56,984 nt of DNA from Opitutales bacterium UBA2995. GTDB lineage: Bacteria > Verrucomicrobiota > Verrucomicrobiia > Opitutales > UBA2995. The stretch is from contig DDZZ01000026.1 of NCBI GenBank assembly GCA_002346535.1, positions 1-56,984 of the forward strand, given 5' to 3'. Below the pieces are notes generated by a model. It was not told where the DNA came from and ran no database searches. It worked only from the letters and a program-made list of their open reading frames with translations. Made by a program: the position numbers and the translations under genes. Within the stretch, counting starts at the first letter, position 1. The number at the start of each line of letters is the position of its first letter. Positions 18,411-27,858 of the stretch are shown here, piece after piece.

Positions 18411-19742
18411 TTACAAATTTCTCCCAGCCAGACCTGGATAGTCTTTGGCATACCGCGTTGCGCGAAATACGCTATGCGGACCTTCAGGGCCCACGGGGGG
18501 TAAATCATAGGGGTTGTGGTATTCCCAAACTGTCTTTCCCGCGGGGGTTACTTCGAAGAATATTCCTTCAGCGCCCGAGCAAATCAAAGTGTTGCCATTG
18601 GGCAGACGTTCACCTCCTGAGATAAACGAAGAATAAAAATCCGTTTTAACCGGCGCCGTATAGTTCCAGCCCGGTCGGTTTGGCAAATAGGCTTTCTCAG
18701 GACTGATGATGTAGGAACCATTGGGTTTGATGGGTGGAATTATTTCATCCATTGACGAATACTCACCTTCTGGACGGTCTCGACCATTGTTGTAGATAGT
18801 GATGTTCCCAGCACCGGGTCTGCCGGCTTCCACCCAACGGGTATCATGTTGCAGAAAGAACTGCCGGTTTTCCGGAGTGCCTGCACGGTAGTTGACCGGG
18901 TTTCCCCAACGGAACAAGATGTCGCCACCCATTCCGGCGCGACCACCCTTATGACCAGCCGCTTCCTCTGTTGTTGTGCTGTGATCGATGACCAGGAGTT
19001 CGTTGAAGCTTCTAGGGCTGATTAAGATCTGGTCGAGCTGCGGATTGTAGTCTATTGCATTCGTATGCATCCAATCCGGACGTGGCTGGGGATACAAATT
19101 AACGTCCAGCAATTCGGGATGTGCTGCTACGTCTCCATAGTTGGCTTTGGTCTTGTCGAAATCCTGAATGAGGTGGTCCCAGGCATACCATTCCCAGACG
19201 GTTTCTCCCGTGGTGGGCCCCGTTTGCTTTACCTCGACAATTTTGTCCGGGGACATTCCCCGATCCGATACGGCTTCGGGATTTCGGCCGGCTGCAATTG
19301 CTTCTTCTTTTGAGACTCGTTCCCAAGCTAGAATAAGCACGTTCCCGTTCGGCATGGGTTCGATGTCATGGTGCTGGTGGTGATTCTCGTTGGAGTACAC
19401 ATAGTCCCAAATCAAGTTGCCGTCCCAATCAAAAATTTGGACGCGGCCGCCACTTGGACCACGATCTCCGAACACCTCATTGCCGCGTTGCTTACACGGT
19501 CTGAGTAGATTTCCGTCAGGAAGCAGGTATACAGAATTGGAAGGCCAATATTCACTGACCCATTTGTGGACGACTTCACCTTCCATATTTAGAAGAACCG
19601 TGTCGGTAGACCGAAGGGGCGTGTAAAGCGTGTAGCCTTGAAATGCTCCCTGTTCATTTCGAACTAGGCCTCGTCCTATGGCATCCGAAATGAATAGGGA
19701 AATGATGAAGGAAAAGAAAACGAATTTACAAGAGGAAATCAT
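18411..19742 (-). CDS. Arylsulfotransferase-like beta-propeller protein, secreted
   Basis: 443 residues with a signal peptide (about 1-23). The body is a propeller with repeated W/D motifs such as VQIFDWDGNLIWDY and GETVWEWYAWDH. Histidine-rich positions HHQHHDIEPMPNGN (121-134), WMHTNAIDYNP (His226), LQHDTRW (His299) and GPHSVFR (His423) follow the arrangement of arylsulfate sulfotransferases (ASST-like), which move sulfate between phenolic esters through a histidine. It could instead be a non-catalytic relative; many Verrucomicrobia carry such proteins. The presence of many sulfatases around it makes sulfate-ester chemistry plausible. Confidence 0.75.
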   Translation of the reverse strand: MISSCKFVFFSFIISLFISDAIGRGLVRNEQGAFQGYTLYTPLRSTDTVLLNMEGEVVHKWVSEYWPSNSVYLLPDGNLLRPCKQRGNEVFGDRGPSGGRVQIFDWDGNLIWDYVYSNENHHQHHDIEPMPNGNVLILAWERVSKEEAIAAGRNPEAVSDRGMSPDKIVEVKQTGPTTGETVWEWYAWDHLIQDFDKTKANYGDVAAHPELLDVNLYPQPRPDWMHTNAIDYNPQLDQILISPRSFNELLVIDHSTTTEEAAGHKGGRAGMGGDILFRWGNPVNYRAGTPENRQFFLQHDTRWVEAGRPGAGNITIYNNGRDRPEGEYSSMDEIIPPIKPNGSYIISPEKAYLPNRPGWNYTAPVKTDFYSSFISGGERLPNGNTLICSGAEGIFFEVTPAGKTVWEYHNPYDLPPVGPEGPHSVFRATRYAKDYPGLAGRNL

Positions 19743-19868
19743 TTTTGATGGGTTTTAGTGATACACTAATTGGTGTTGATTCGAGCTATTCGTAGTTCGG
19801 AATATTAAATCATACGGTATCTAATTACTGCTCATGGTCAAAACCCTCAATTTAGTTTTAATTGATAA

Positions 19869-20010
19869 TTATTGTAGACAGTAAACATGCGATTCAGTCC
19901 TCAAATAGAGTCGGCCATCGTCAGCGATAGGAGTGGCATTGAAGGAACTCCTCGATCTCCAAGTTCGTATTTTCATCCAAGAAGACGGGTTTTTTCATGG
20001 GGTGATGGGT
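19869..20010 (-). pseudogene. PQQ-type beta-propeller protein, C-terminal remnant
   Basis: On the minus strand the frame MKKPVFLDENTNLEIEEF (start at 19997) is followed, after a one-base shift, by NATPIADDGRLYLRTESHVYCL and a stop at 19869-19871. The second part matches the last blade of PQQ-like propeller proteins (ATPI..DGRLYLR...HVYCI). Only the last 40-45 codons remain and they are frameshifted. The rest of the spacer from 19743 to 20114 shows no other gene. Confidence 0.5.
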
Positions 20011-20114
20011 ACTAGAAAAATTTAAGGGGTCTTGGTGACCCACGGCAAGTCAACTTGTTTACCGCTTGCCAGATTTTACTCGGCTTTTCAGGCTTGCCCA
20101 ACTTTTCCAAAATC

Positions 20115-21191
20115 ATGAGACCCCTATATTGTTTTTTACTACTTATAGTCGGCTTTATAATTGCTAGTTGTGCCAAGCAAAGCAGTAACTTTTCAGGTTT
20201 AGCTGAACGAATCGAAAAAAAGCGAAATTTACGCGTGGTATGTTTTGCGAATATCATCACTCCGATTGTGGGAGAAATGCCCGCAAATCTTGGCGAAAGA
20301 ATCAATACGGTTGGAGCAGGGAAATTGGCTGTGAAACTTTATAACCCTGACGAGTTGGTCGGTGCCATGGAGATTCTCGATGTTGTTTCGGAAGGCAAGG
20401 TGGATGCAGGTTTTGGAGCGGCCGGATTCTGGGCGGGAAATATTCCCTCATCCCCAATATTTTCATCAATACCGTTTGGACCGAACGCGAACGAGTATCT
20501 TGCTTGGTTTTACGAAGGGAATGGGATGAAGCTGTACCAGGAGATGTATGACAGCCACGGTTTTAACGTAAAAGTACTGCTCGCCGGAATGATTCCGCCC
20601 GAGACCAGTGGTTGGTTTACCAAAGAGATTAATTCTCTCGATGACTTGGAAGGTCTCAAAATGCGATTTTTCGGATTTGGGGGTGAAGTGATGAAACAGT
20701 TCGGAGTTGCGGTCAGATTACTTCCTCCCGGTGAAATTTATCCCGCTTTGGAAAAGGGAGTGATCGATGCCACGGAGTACGCGATGCCGAGCATCGATGA
20801 AGGCCTTGGATTTCATAAAATTGCCAAGTACAATTATTTTCCTGGCTGGCATCAACAAGCGACAACCTTCGAGCTTATTATCAATAAGGATGTTTGGAAT
20901 AGTCTTTCCGAGTCGCAGCAAGCCATCCTGGAACAAGCTGGTAGAGCTAACCTGGTATATGGTATTGCAAAAGGAGATGGTTCTCAAGGTCCGGCTATGA
21001 AACGTATGGCTGAAAGAGGCGTGGAACAACGAACCTGGCCACCTCAAGTGGTTGAAGCCTTCAAGAAAACCTGGGAAGAACTGGCTGCCCAAAAAGCGGA
21101 AGATGATCCCTTTTTTAAGAAAGTTTGGGAAGACCTGCAGCAATTTCGGGCCGAGTATAAAGAATGGGGCGATCGCGCTTACATTTACTAA
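20115..21191 (+). CDS. TRAP-type solute-binding lipoprotein (DctP family)
   Basis: The ATG at 20115 gives 358 residues with a lipobox IIASC (Cys19); a longer frame from 20055 only adds residues in front of the signal. The family features are EGKVDAGFGAAGFW, the central PPETSGWFTKEINSLDDLEGLKMR segment with the TRAP Arg that pairs with carboxylates, and LPPGEIYPALEKGVIDATEY. It should bind an organic acid at the outer face of the inner membrane. The DctQ and DctM membrane subunits are not encoded in this window, and the next 380 nt hold no gene, so this receptor is either an orphan or served from elsewhere. Confidence 0.88.
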   Translation: MRPLYCFLLLIVGFIIASCAKQSSNFSGLAERIEKKRNLRVVCFANIITPIVGEMPANLGERINTVGAGKLAVKLYNPDELVGAMEILDVVSEGKVDAGFGAAGFWAGNIPSSPIFSSIPFGPNANEYLAWFYEGNGMKLYQEMYDSHGFNVKVLLAGMIPPETSGWFTKEINSLDDLEGLKMRFFGFGGEVMKQFGVAVRLLPPGEIYPALEKGVIDATEYAMPSIDEGLGFHKIAKYNYFPGWHQQATTFELIINKDVWNSLSESQQAILEQAGRANLVYGIAKGDGSQGPAMKRMAERGVEQRTWPPQVVEAFKKTWEELAAQKAEDDPFFKKVWEDLQQFRAEYKEWGDRAYIY

Positions 21192-21571
21192 GCTTGCAGA
21201 GTTACCTTTTCATTCGGGCGGGTCATTTGTGGTCAGGATTGGCCGGCCTGGTCAGTATTGTTTTGGAGCATTAAAATGGGGATTGTCTCCTGGAAACTGC
21301 AATTGCTACAGTCTATCGACTAAATTTCTTATCCGACCATGAGAAAAGCAATTATAGATACTCTTGTATCAGGCGCCTTCTTTGTAATTCTTCGCGATGA
21401 TGATTCAAGTTTCTGAATAAACCTTTGTCAAATGCTCGATCACAACTTAGACGTTTTTCCGATTTTAGCTCCTTGAACAATCGCTGTTTATTGGCGGCAA
21501 AGGAATCAATGATTTGCTTGCGTGCAAATCTTATCGAGACTGGTAATCTTTCCGTGCTTGGGTGACTTGGC
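21192..21571. other. Spacer without a recognised gene
   Basis: A 25-codon frame begins at 21340 (MRKAIIDTLVSGAFFVI) and stops early. No DctQ-like helix pair, RNA element or terminator was found. The spacer separates the TRAP receptor from a ferredoxin on the opposite strand. Confidence 0.4.
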
Positions 21572-21892
21572 TTAGAGGCCTAAAGCACCTTTTTTCTCTT
21601 CCGCTGTGGGAAGGGGATCGATTTTTTCCGTGATTGGCTCGGCCCCCGCGTCTTCAAGCTCGGCAGCTTTGTCCACATTAAACTGGATGTTTGCCTCGAA
21701 TTCTTCCGGCACATCGTCCTCGGCATAAATTGCCTCAACCGGACATTCCGGTATGCAAGCTCCGCAGTCGATGCATTCGTCGGGATTTATGATGAGCTGA
21801 TTATCCAGACTGTAGAAACAGTCTACAGGACAAACCTCTACACAATCAGTGAATCGGCAGTCCTGGCATTTTTCAGTTACAACGTGAGCCAT
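21572..21892 (-). CDS. fdxA: Seven-iron ferredoxin (3Fe-4S/4Fe-4S)
   Basis: 106 residues. Cluster ligands are visible as Cys9, Cys12, Cys17, Cys21 and Cys40, Cys43, Cys46, Cys50. The segments CRFTDCVEVCPVDCFY and PDECIDCGACIPECP match FdxA/Azotobacter ferredoxin I, which has the extra Cys at position 25 (DC before FY) and uses Cys9/17/50 for the 3Fe-4S cluster and Cys21/40/43/46 for the 4Fe-4S cluster. An acidic C-terminal tail follows, as usual in the family. It is a soluble cytoplasmic electron carrier. It is not clustered with an obvious redox partner here. Confidence 0.95.
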   Translation of the reverse strand: MAHVVTEKCQDCRFTDCVEVCPVDCFYSLDNQLIINPDECIDCGACIPECPVEAIYAEDDVPEEFEANIQFNVDKAAELEDAGAEPITEKIDPLPTAEEKKGALGL

Positions 21893-22107
21893 AGTTTATA
21901 ATGATTATAAATCCAATTAAGAGTGCTTTCTCATCTTTGACAATCTTTCATTTTATGGATTCGAGTGTAAATAAAGGTAAAAAGTGCAGGACTGATTCAA
22001 GCCGAGGGAATTTTTCGAATCAGGTATAAATCTCTTGAATTAGAACCTTGCTACTTGTAGGTTTTTGTGACTTTTTTTAGGACTCAATATCCCCTGGATT
22101 ATTCCAC

Positions 22108-24780
22108 ATGCAGCGATTAGCTATAAAATGGAAACACAATCCCATTTGTAGTTTAGTTTGGCTGGCAACATTGGTGCTACGACCAGGCTTAATTGGGCAG
22201 ACTTTTGTTACTGATACTCCATTGCATGCATTGGTCACTGATTACTGCATCAGCTGCCATAATCCGGAGAAGAAAAAAGGAAAACTGGATTTGGAAAGTA
22301 TCTTAGCTGAGGACATTTCCCAGCATTTTGAAATATGGGATGAGGTAAACTGGATGTTGTCTCAACGGGAAATGCCACCCGAAGATGAGCCCGAGGCATC
22401 CCGACCGACTCAGACAGAATACCTGGCTGGACTTGCTTGGCTTGGAGATGCACTTAATAGGCTTTCACTGGGTGGAAAACCGGATGCTGTTCTTTCTTCT
22501 AAGCTGGCCGTGGTTGAAAAATATTGTCTCAGTTGCCACAATGCTGATGAGAACGAAGGGGGAATGAATCTTGATGCGATTCGCTTTGATGACGTGACCG
22601 CCCATACCGAAATATGGGAAAACGTCGTGGAGCGATTGCAGGCTCGGCAAATGCCACCGACCGATCGTGTGCGACCCACTGAAGCGACTTATGAAACAGT
22701 AATCGCGAATTTGATCGGCACTTTGGACCAGGCAGCGGAGGACAAACCCAATCCTGGAAGAGAGGAAACCTTCCGTCGGCTCAACCGCACTGAGTACGAA
22801 AATGCCATTCGTGATTTGTTGGCTGTCGAAATAGATGCGGCCAGTTTTCTGCCGCAGGATTCCGAGAGTCATGGTTTCGACAATATCACCGTGGGTAACC
22901 TCTCACCAGCTTTGTTGGATCGTTACATTTCCGCTGCCCAAAAAATAAGCCGATTGGCTGTGGGTGCCCCCAATGATAAGCTTCACGGATTTACCAAACG
23001 TGTACCACCAGAGTTTACCCAGGAAAAACATATTGCAGGGCTTCCACTGGGAACACGGGGAGGAACCTTATTCTCATATACCTTTCCTCAGTCTGGAGAA
23101 TACGAAATAGAAGTGGGCTTGGCTCGTGATCGGAACGAGCGTGTCGAAGGCCTTAACGGAACCCATGAAATGGAAATTCTGCTCGATAAGGCTATTGTAA
23201 AACAATTTTCGATATCCCGTCCTACAGACCGGCACGACAGCGACCATAGCATGGTGGACAAGCACCTTAAAGTTAGAGCTTTTGTGAAGGCGGGTCCTCA
23301 CGACGTGGGTGTCACCTTCATTAAAAATCCGAGCTCCCTCATGGAGAATAAGAGGCAACCGTTCGAAGCTGCTTTTAACTATCACCGTCATCCTCGGCAA
23401 TCACCGGCTGTATATGAGGTTTCCGTTACTGGGCCATACAATGCGCAAAGTTCCGCAGATACTCCTAGTCGCAAAAAGATTTTTTTCACCCAACCCAAAT
23501 CTCCCAAAGATGAAGAGGCCGCTGCCCGCGAAATTTTAATAGTATTGATTAAAAAAGCCTATCGAAGAGAGGTTAGCATGCAGGATCTAAAACAGCCTTT
23601 AGAGTTTTATAAAGAGGCTGCGAAAAACGGGTTTGAGGCTGGCATCGAAGCGGCCCTTTCATCGATCCTCGTGAATCCAGAATTTATATTCCGCATCGAA
23701 AAGGACCCGAAACGAATTAAACCCGGACAAGTTTATCCGGTGAGTGACGTGGAACTCGCTTCCCGCATGTCCTTTTTTATTTGGAGTAGCATTCCGGATG
23801 AGGAGCTGCTCGGTTTAGCCATCTCCGGTGAGCTTAGAAAACCAGACGTACTGGAAAAACAGGTACGTCGCATGTTGGCTGATCCCAGATCCGGTAGTCT
23901 GGTCAATAACTTTGCCAGCCAGTGGTTGCATTTGAGAAATCTCGATTCGGTTACTCCGGACCTTAGGTTGTTTCCCGACTTCGATGACAATTTAAGGCAA
24001 GCATTCCGCCAAGAGACGGAGCTCTTCTTTGAAGACATATTGCGGGACGATAAATCGGTGCTTCAGTTGTTGAAGGCCGATTACACCTTCCTGAACGAGC
24101 GTCTGGCCAAGCACTACGAGATCCCCAACGTGTTTGGGAGCCGCTTTCGGCGCGTGGAGCTCGAGCCGGAGATGAAACGCGGTGGTTTATTGCGGCACGG
24201 AAGTGTTTTGACCGTTACATCCTACAATACGCGGACTTCGCCTGTGATCCGAGGCAATTGGTTGCTGGAAAATCTCATCGGGACACCACCACCATCACCG
24301 CTTCCGGATGTACCGGCTTTAGATGAAAATAAAGTCGATGCCTCGGCTTCGATTCGTGAGCGTCTTGAGCAGCACCGGGCCAATCCTGCCTGTGCCAGTT
24401 GCCACAATTTGTTGGACCCGCCCGGGTTTGCGATGGAAAACTATGATGCCATTGGGCGTTGGCGTGAGTTTGAAAAGGGCGTTCGCGTCGATTCTTCCGG
24501 CGGATTACCGGACGGTAGCGTGTTTGAGGGTGTCGAAAAACTGGAAGATGGCCTTTTGGAGCGCCCGGAACTTTTTGTTCGAACTTTGAGCGAAAAATTG
24601 CTTACATTCGCGCTCGGTAGGGGAGTTGAAACTTACGACATTCCCGCCGTTCGAAAAATCGTAAAAGAATCCGAAGCAGATGATTATCGCTTTTCTTCAA
24701 TCATTTTAGGTATAGTAAATAGTGTGCCATTCCAAATGAGAGTTAGTGCCGAAACTGAAATTGCTCCCAACAACCCCTGA
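22108..24780 (+). CDS. Exported DUF1592-family c-type cytochrome protein
   Basis: 890 residues with a signal peptide. Two heme-binding CxxCH motifs lie near the N-terminus, CISCH at 47-51 and CLSCH at 140-144, in tandem PSCyt1-like domains. A third motif, CASCH at 762-766, lies in the C-terminal DUF1588/1585 portion. Between them are DUF1587 (RRLNRTEYENAIRDLL), a carbohydrate-binding-like segment, and the DUF1592 block (SDVELASRMSFFIWSSIPDEELL). The layout is standard for this planctomycete/verrucomicrobial family and its substrate is unknown. The DUF1552 gene follows 11 nt later, and an ankyrin gene after that, forming a recurrent cassette. Confidence 0.9.
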   Translation: MQRLAIKWKHNPICSLVWLATLVLRPGLIGQTFVTDTPLHALVTDYCISCHNPEKKKGKLDLESILAEDISQHFEIWDEVNWMLSQREMPPEDEPEASRPTQTEYLAGLAWLGDALNRLSLGGKPDAVLSSKLAVVEKYCLSCHNADENEGGMNLDAIRFDDVTAHTEIWENVVERLQARQMPPTDRVRPTEATYETVIANLIGTLDQAAEDKPNPGREETFRRLNRTEYENAIRDLLAVEIDAASFLPQDSESHGFDNITVGNLSPALLDRYISAAQKISRLAVGAPNDKLHGFTKRVPPEFTQEKHIAGLPLGTRGGTLFSYTFPQSGEYEIEVGLARDRNERVEGLNGTHEMEILLDKAIVKQFSISRPTDRHDSDHSMVDKHLKVRAFVKAGPHDVGVTFIKNPSSLMENKRQPFEAAFNYHRHPRQSPAVYEVSVTGPYNAQSSADTPSRKKIFFTQPKSPKDEEAAAREILIVLIKKAYRREVSMQDLKQPLEFYKEAAKNGFEAGIEAALSSILVNPEFIFRIEKDPKRIKPGQVYPVSDVELASRMSFFIWSSIPDEELLGLAISGELRKPDVLEKQVRRMLADPRSGSLVNNFASQWLHLRNLDSVTPDLRLFPDFDDNLRQAFRQETELFFEDILRDDKSVLQLLKADYTFLNERLAKHYEIPNVFGSRFRRVELEPEMKRGGLLRHGSVLTVTSYNTRTSPVIRGNWLLENLIGTPPPSPLPDVPALDENKVDASASIRERLEQHRANPACASCHNLLDPPGFAMENYDAIGRWREFEKGVRVDSSGGLPDGSVFEGVEKLEDGLLERPELFVRTLSEKLLTFALGRGVETYDIPAVRKIVKESEADDYRFSSIILGIVNSVPFQMRVSAETEIAPNNP

Positions 24781-24791
24781 TCCAATTTGCC

Positions 24792-26138
24792 ATGAGATTC
24801 ATCACCAAAAAATTCATACCCCGAAGAGCCTTTATTAAAGGAGTAGGTGCATCCTTATCTTTGCCCTTGCTGGACGCGATGATTCCGGCGGCCACTGCAT
24901 CCTCCAAAACGTCTGCAGTTGCCGTAAGAAGACTCGGTTATGTGTTTATGCCTATGGGCTGTGATCAATCGCGTTGGACTCCGAGAACGGAAAACACCTT
25001 AAACGAGCTTTCGCCCATTCTCGATTCCCTGGCCCCGGTTAAGGATAAGATTTCTGTGATGACCAACATGGAGTTGCGCCCTGCCTATCCAGGATCACAC
25101 GCCACTTCAAATTCTTCGTTCCTTAGTGCTGCCAAAGCCAAGGTTACCGAGAGTTCGGATTATTACCTCGGCACTACAGCGGACCAGCTGGCTGCCCAGC
25201 AGATCGGACAGGTTACACAGTTGCCTTCCATCGAGCTGGCCATGGACCTCCTGCAAACAACCGGCCAGTGCGACAACGGCTATGCCTGTGTATATCAAAA
25301 CAATTTGTCCTGGTCTTCACCCACAACACCACTTCCGGCGGAAGCGCATCCACGGTTGGTCTTTGAAAACCTATTTGGAGAAGGCGGAACTCTGGAGGAA
25401 CGGAAGGCGGCCTTGGGCAAACGGGCCAGTTTGCTGGATGCCGTAGCGGAAAATATGAAAGCCTTACGCCGCGACTTGGGGGCTAGCGATCGTAACCGAT
25501 TGAACGAATATTTAGATTCGATTCGGGAAGTAGAGCGCCGAATTCAGCAGGCAGAAAATGCATCGGAGGATAGCCCACTTCCAGATCTGGATCGACCGAT
25601 GGGCGTTCCAGCCACTTATGCAGATCACTGTCGCTTGATGTTCGACCTGCAATTGCTCGCTTATCAGGGAGACATTACTCGTATTGCCACTTTCCAAATG
25701 GCGCGTGAAACCAGTAGTCGTTCCTATCCTGAAATTGGTGTTCCCGATCCTCATCATCCGCTTTCCCACCACGGGGATGATCCGGGTAAGATTGAACGCA
25801 TGTCCAAGATCAACGCTTTCCATGTGTCATTGTTTTCTGAATACTTGAAAAAACTCAAAGACACACCCGAAGGAAATGGCTCATTGCTGGACAACGTTTT
25901 GATCCTTTATGGGAGTGGCATCGGTAATCCAAATGTCCACGATCATACAAATCTACCTGTGATCGTAGCTGGGGGAGCTGCTGGGGGAATGAAAGGAAAC
26001 CGTCACATCCGCTTTAAGGAAGTAACGCCACTTGCTAATCTCCACTTATCACTTCTCGATAAGGCTGGTGTGAATGTGGATTACTTCGGTGACAGCACTG
26101 GTAAAATCGACGGATTATTTGAACCACTCTCAGTCTAG
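24792..26138 (+). CDS. Tat-exported DUF1552 protein
   Basis: 448 residues opening with FIPRRAFIKGVGASLSLPLL, a twin-arginine signal. The body has the DUF1552 features: LGYVFMPMGCD, the TSNSSFLS segment, RRLNEYLDSIREVERRI-like helices and a C-terminal YGSGIGNPNVHDH followed by LPVIVAGG. These proteins resemble alkaline-phosphatase-superfamily relatives (DUF1501), but their reaction is not established. It pairs with the DUF1592 cytochrome upstream, probably as a periplasmic oxidoreductase or hydrolase pair. That function is inferred from context only. Confidence 0.9.
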   Translation: MRFITKKFIPRRAFIKGVGASLSLPLLDAMIPAATASSKTSAVAVRRLGYVFMPMGCDQSRWTPRTENTLNELSPILDSLAPVKDKISVMTNMELRPAYPGSHATSNSSFLSAAKAKVTESSDYYLGTTADQLAAQQIGQVTQLPSIELAMDLLQTTGQCDNGYACVYQNNLSWSSPTTPLPAEAHPRLVFENLFGEGGTLEERKAALGKRASLLDAVAENMKALRRDLGASDRNRLNEYLDSIREVERRIQQAENASEDSPLPDLDRPMGVPATYADHCRLMFDLQLLAYQGDITRIATFQMARETSSRSYPEIGVPDPHHPLSHHGDDPGKIERMSKINAFHVSLFSEYLKKLKDTPEGNGSLLDNVLILYGSGIGNPNVHDHTNLPVIVAGGAAGGMKGNRHIRFKEVTPLANLHLSLLDKAGVNVDYFGDSTGKIDGLFEPLSV

Positions 26139-26166
26139 AAATCCAATCACCCCTAATCGATTGGTC

Positions 26167-27663
26167 ATGAGAATAACATTTTTCTTCTGTCCCCTTCTTG
26201 CCCTTGGAATGGTTTCTTCAATGAGTGCCAGTCATCTGGCGGACGCAGTTGAAAAAAAGAATCAGTTCGAGATCGAAGCCCTGCTTACCAAGGACCTGGA
26301 TTTGAATGTTCCTCAGGTGGATGGAATGACCGCGCTTCATTGGGCGGTTTACCATGATGATAAAGCGCTTACTCAACGGTTAATGAATCGAGGAGCCAGT
26401 GCAGTATCAAAGAATCGTTATGGGGTAACACCTCTCTATCTCGCCTGTGAAAATGGCAGTGCCAAATTGGTCCGATTGCTTTTGGATGCCGGAGCGGACC
26501 CTAATTCAGAGGTCCGTGGCGGGGAAACCGCATTGATGACCGCTGCTAGAACGGGGATTGTCGGAGTGGTTGAGACACTGTTAAAAGCAGGTGCTAATAT
26601 TGATGCCAAAGAACGGAAAGATCAGTCGGCCATTATGTGGGCTGCTTCGGAAGGCAATTTGGAGGTCGTGAAGACCTTGATTAACGCCGGAGCAGATTAT
26701 CAAACACCATTGAGGTTTGGCTTCACTCCATTTTACTTCGCTATTAGGGAGGGGCATTCCGAGCTGGTTCAGTATTTCTTGGAAATCGGTGAAAATCCAA
26801 ATGGTGCTATTTATTACACTAAAGACCCGGGAAAATTTTGGGTCGTTCCTGGAACAAGTCCATTGATTTTGGCGATTGAAAATGGCCACTATGACTTGGC
26901 CGTTGAACTGCTTGAAGCGGGTGCTGATCCTAACGATATGCGAACAGGATTCTCGCCGCTGCATACGCTGACTTGGATTCGAAAACCTGATATTGGAGAA
27001 TCCGCAAGCGGAGCTCCTTCGCCAAGGGGTTCAGGACGGCGCAATAGCGAGGATATCGCTCGTGACTTAGTTGATCATGGTGCTGACGTAAATGTCCAGC
27101 TGTTTAGGGGTCACAGAGCGGGTGGTCCGCGTTACCGCCAGAACAGTGCTCGCTACAGCCAAATTGGTGCCACTCCTTTCTTCCTAGCCGCTGATCGAGC
27201 CGACCTTCCATTTATTAAGCTGCTGCTTGAGTTAGGGGCCGATCCGTTTATTCCAAATGAAGATAATTGTACCGCATTATTAGTAGCGGCTGGAATCGGA
27301 AGCGCCGCTCCGGAGGAAGAGGCTGGATCTGAGGAAGAAATCTTAGAGGTTCTGGAATTTCTCCTCGGCCTGGGTATGGATATCAATTCGGTGGACGAAA
27401 ACGGTGAGACCGCTATGCATGGGGCTGCCTATAAAAATGTACCTGAGGTAGTCCGGTTTCTTTATAGGCACGGTCATGTTATTAAAATTTGGAATAAGAA
27501 TAACAACAAGGATCGAACCCCGTTGCTCATTGCCGAGGGCTATCGTCCTGGAAATTTCAAACCTTCGTTTGCGACAGTCGAAGCGATTATTGAAGTGATG
27601 CGGAACGAAGGCGTCGAGCCGCCTACCGGCCCGAAACCTAAGCACACGAATTTCGCGAATTAA
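26167..27663 (+). CDS. Exported ankyrin-repeat protein
   Basis: The ATG at 26167 gives 498 residues with a signal peptide (about 1-21), 28 nt after DUF1552. A longer frame from 26074 overlaps that gene and is rejected. About ten ankyrin repeats are visible, e.g. DGMTALHWAVYHDDKALTQ, YGVTPLYLACENGSAKLVRL and GETALMTAARTGIVGVVETL, ending near residue 450. Ankyrin proteins mediate protein contacts. This is the third member of the DUF1592-DUF1552-ankyrin cassette, so it may assemble the other two. No terminator was found after it. Confidence 0.9.
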   Translation: MRITFFFCPLLALGMVSSMSASHLADAVEKKNQFEIEALLTKDLDLNVPQVDGMTALHWAVYHDDKALTQRLMNRGASAVSKNRYGVTPLYLACENGSAKLVRLLLDAGADPNSEVRGGETALMTAARTGIVGVVETLLKAGANIDAKERKDQSAIMWAASEGNLEVVKTLINAGADYQTPLRFGFTPFYFAIREGHSELVQYFLEIGENPNGAIYYTKDPGKFWVVPGTSPLILAIENGHYDLAVELLEAGADPNDMRTGFSPLHTLTWIRKPDIGESASGAPSPRGSGRRNSEDIARDLVDHGADVNVQLFRGHRAGGPRYRQNSARYSQIGATPFFLAADRADLPFIKLLLELGADPFIPNEDNCTALLVAAGIGSAAPEEEAGSEEEILEVLEFLLGLGMDINSVDENGETAMHGAAYKNVPEVVRFLYRHGHVIKIWNKNNNKDRTPLLIAEGYRPGNFKPSFATVEAIIEVMRNEGVEPPTGPKPKHTNFAN

Positions 27664-27858
27664 GTAGCACCGAAAAATTGCACATGTTACTTTTCCTGCG
27701 GATTTAGCGAATCGGGGATTTCTTACCCTTTTAGGCTTTCTAGCCTTGGAATATTCTGCCAGTTTGAACACTCGCCCATCTTGGAACAGCCGGTGGGATA
27801 AAGGCCATCGGCTCATCAATTCGAATCCTCAAATGTCAATTAATCATCTATACTCAAT

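Noticed and set aside
21340..21417. Short frame MRKAIIDTLVSGAFFVI after the TRAP receptor, considered as a DctQ start
   Set aside because: It stops after 25 codons and has no helix pair of the DctQ type.
26074..26166. Upstream extension of the ankyrin protein overlapping DUF1552
   Set aside because: The added 31 residues are polar and hide the signal peptide that begins at 26167.
27343..27819. 158-codon minus-strand frame over the ankyrin gene end and spacer
   Set aside because: Most of it opposes the ankyrin repeats, and its translation is rich in Arg and basic residues without recognisable features.
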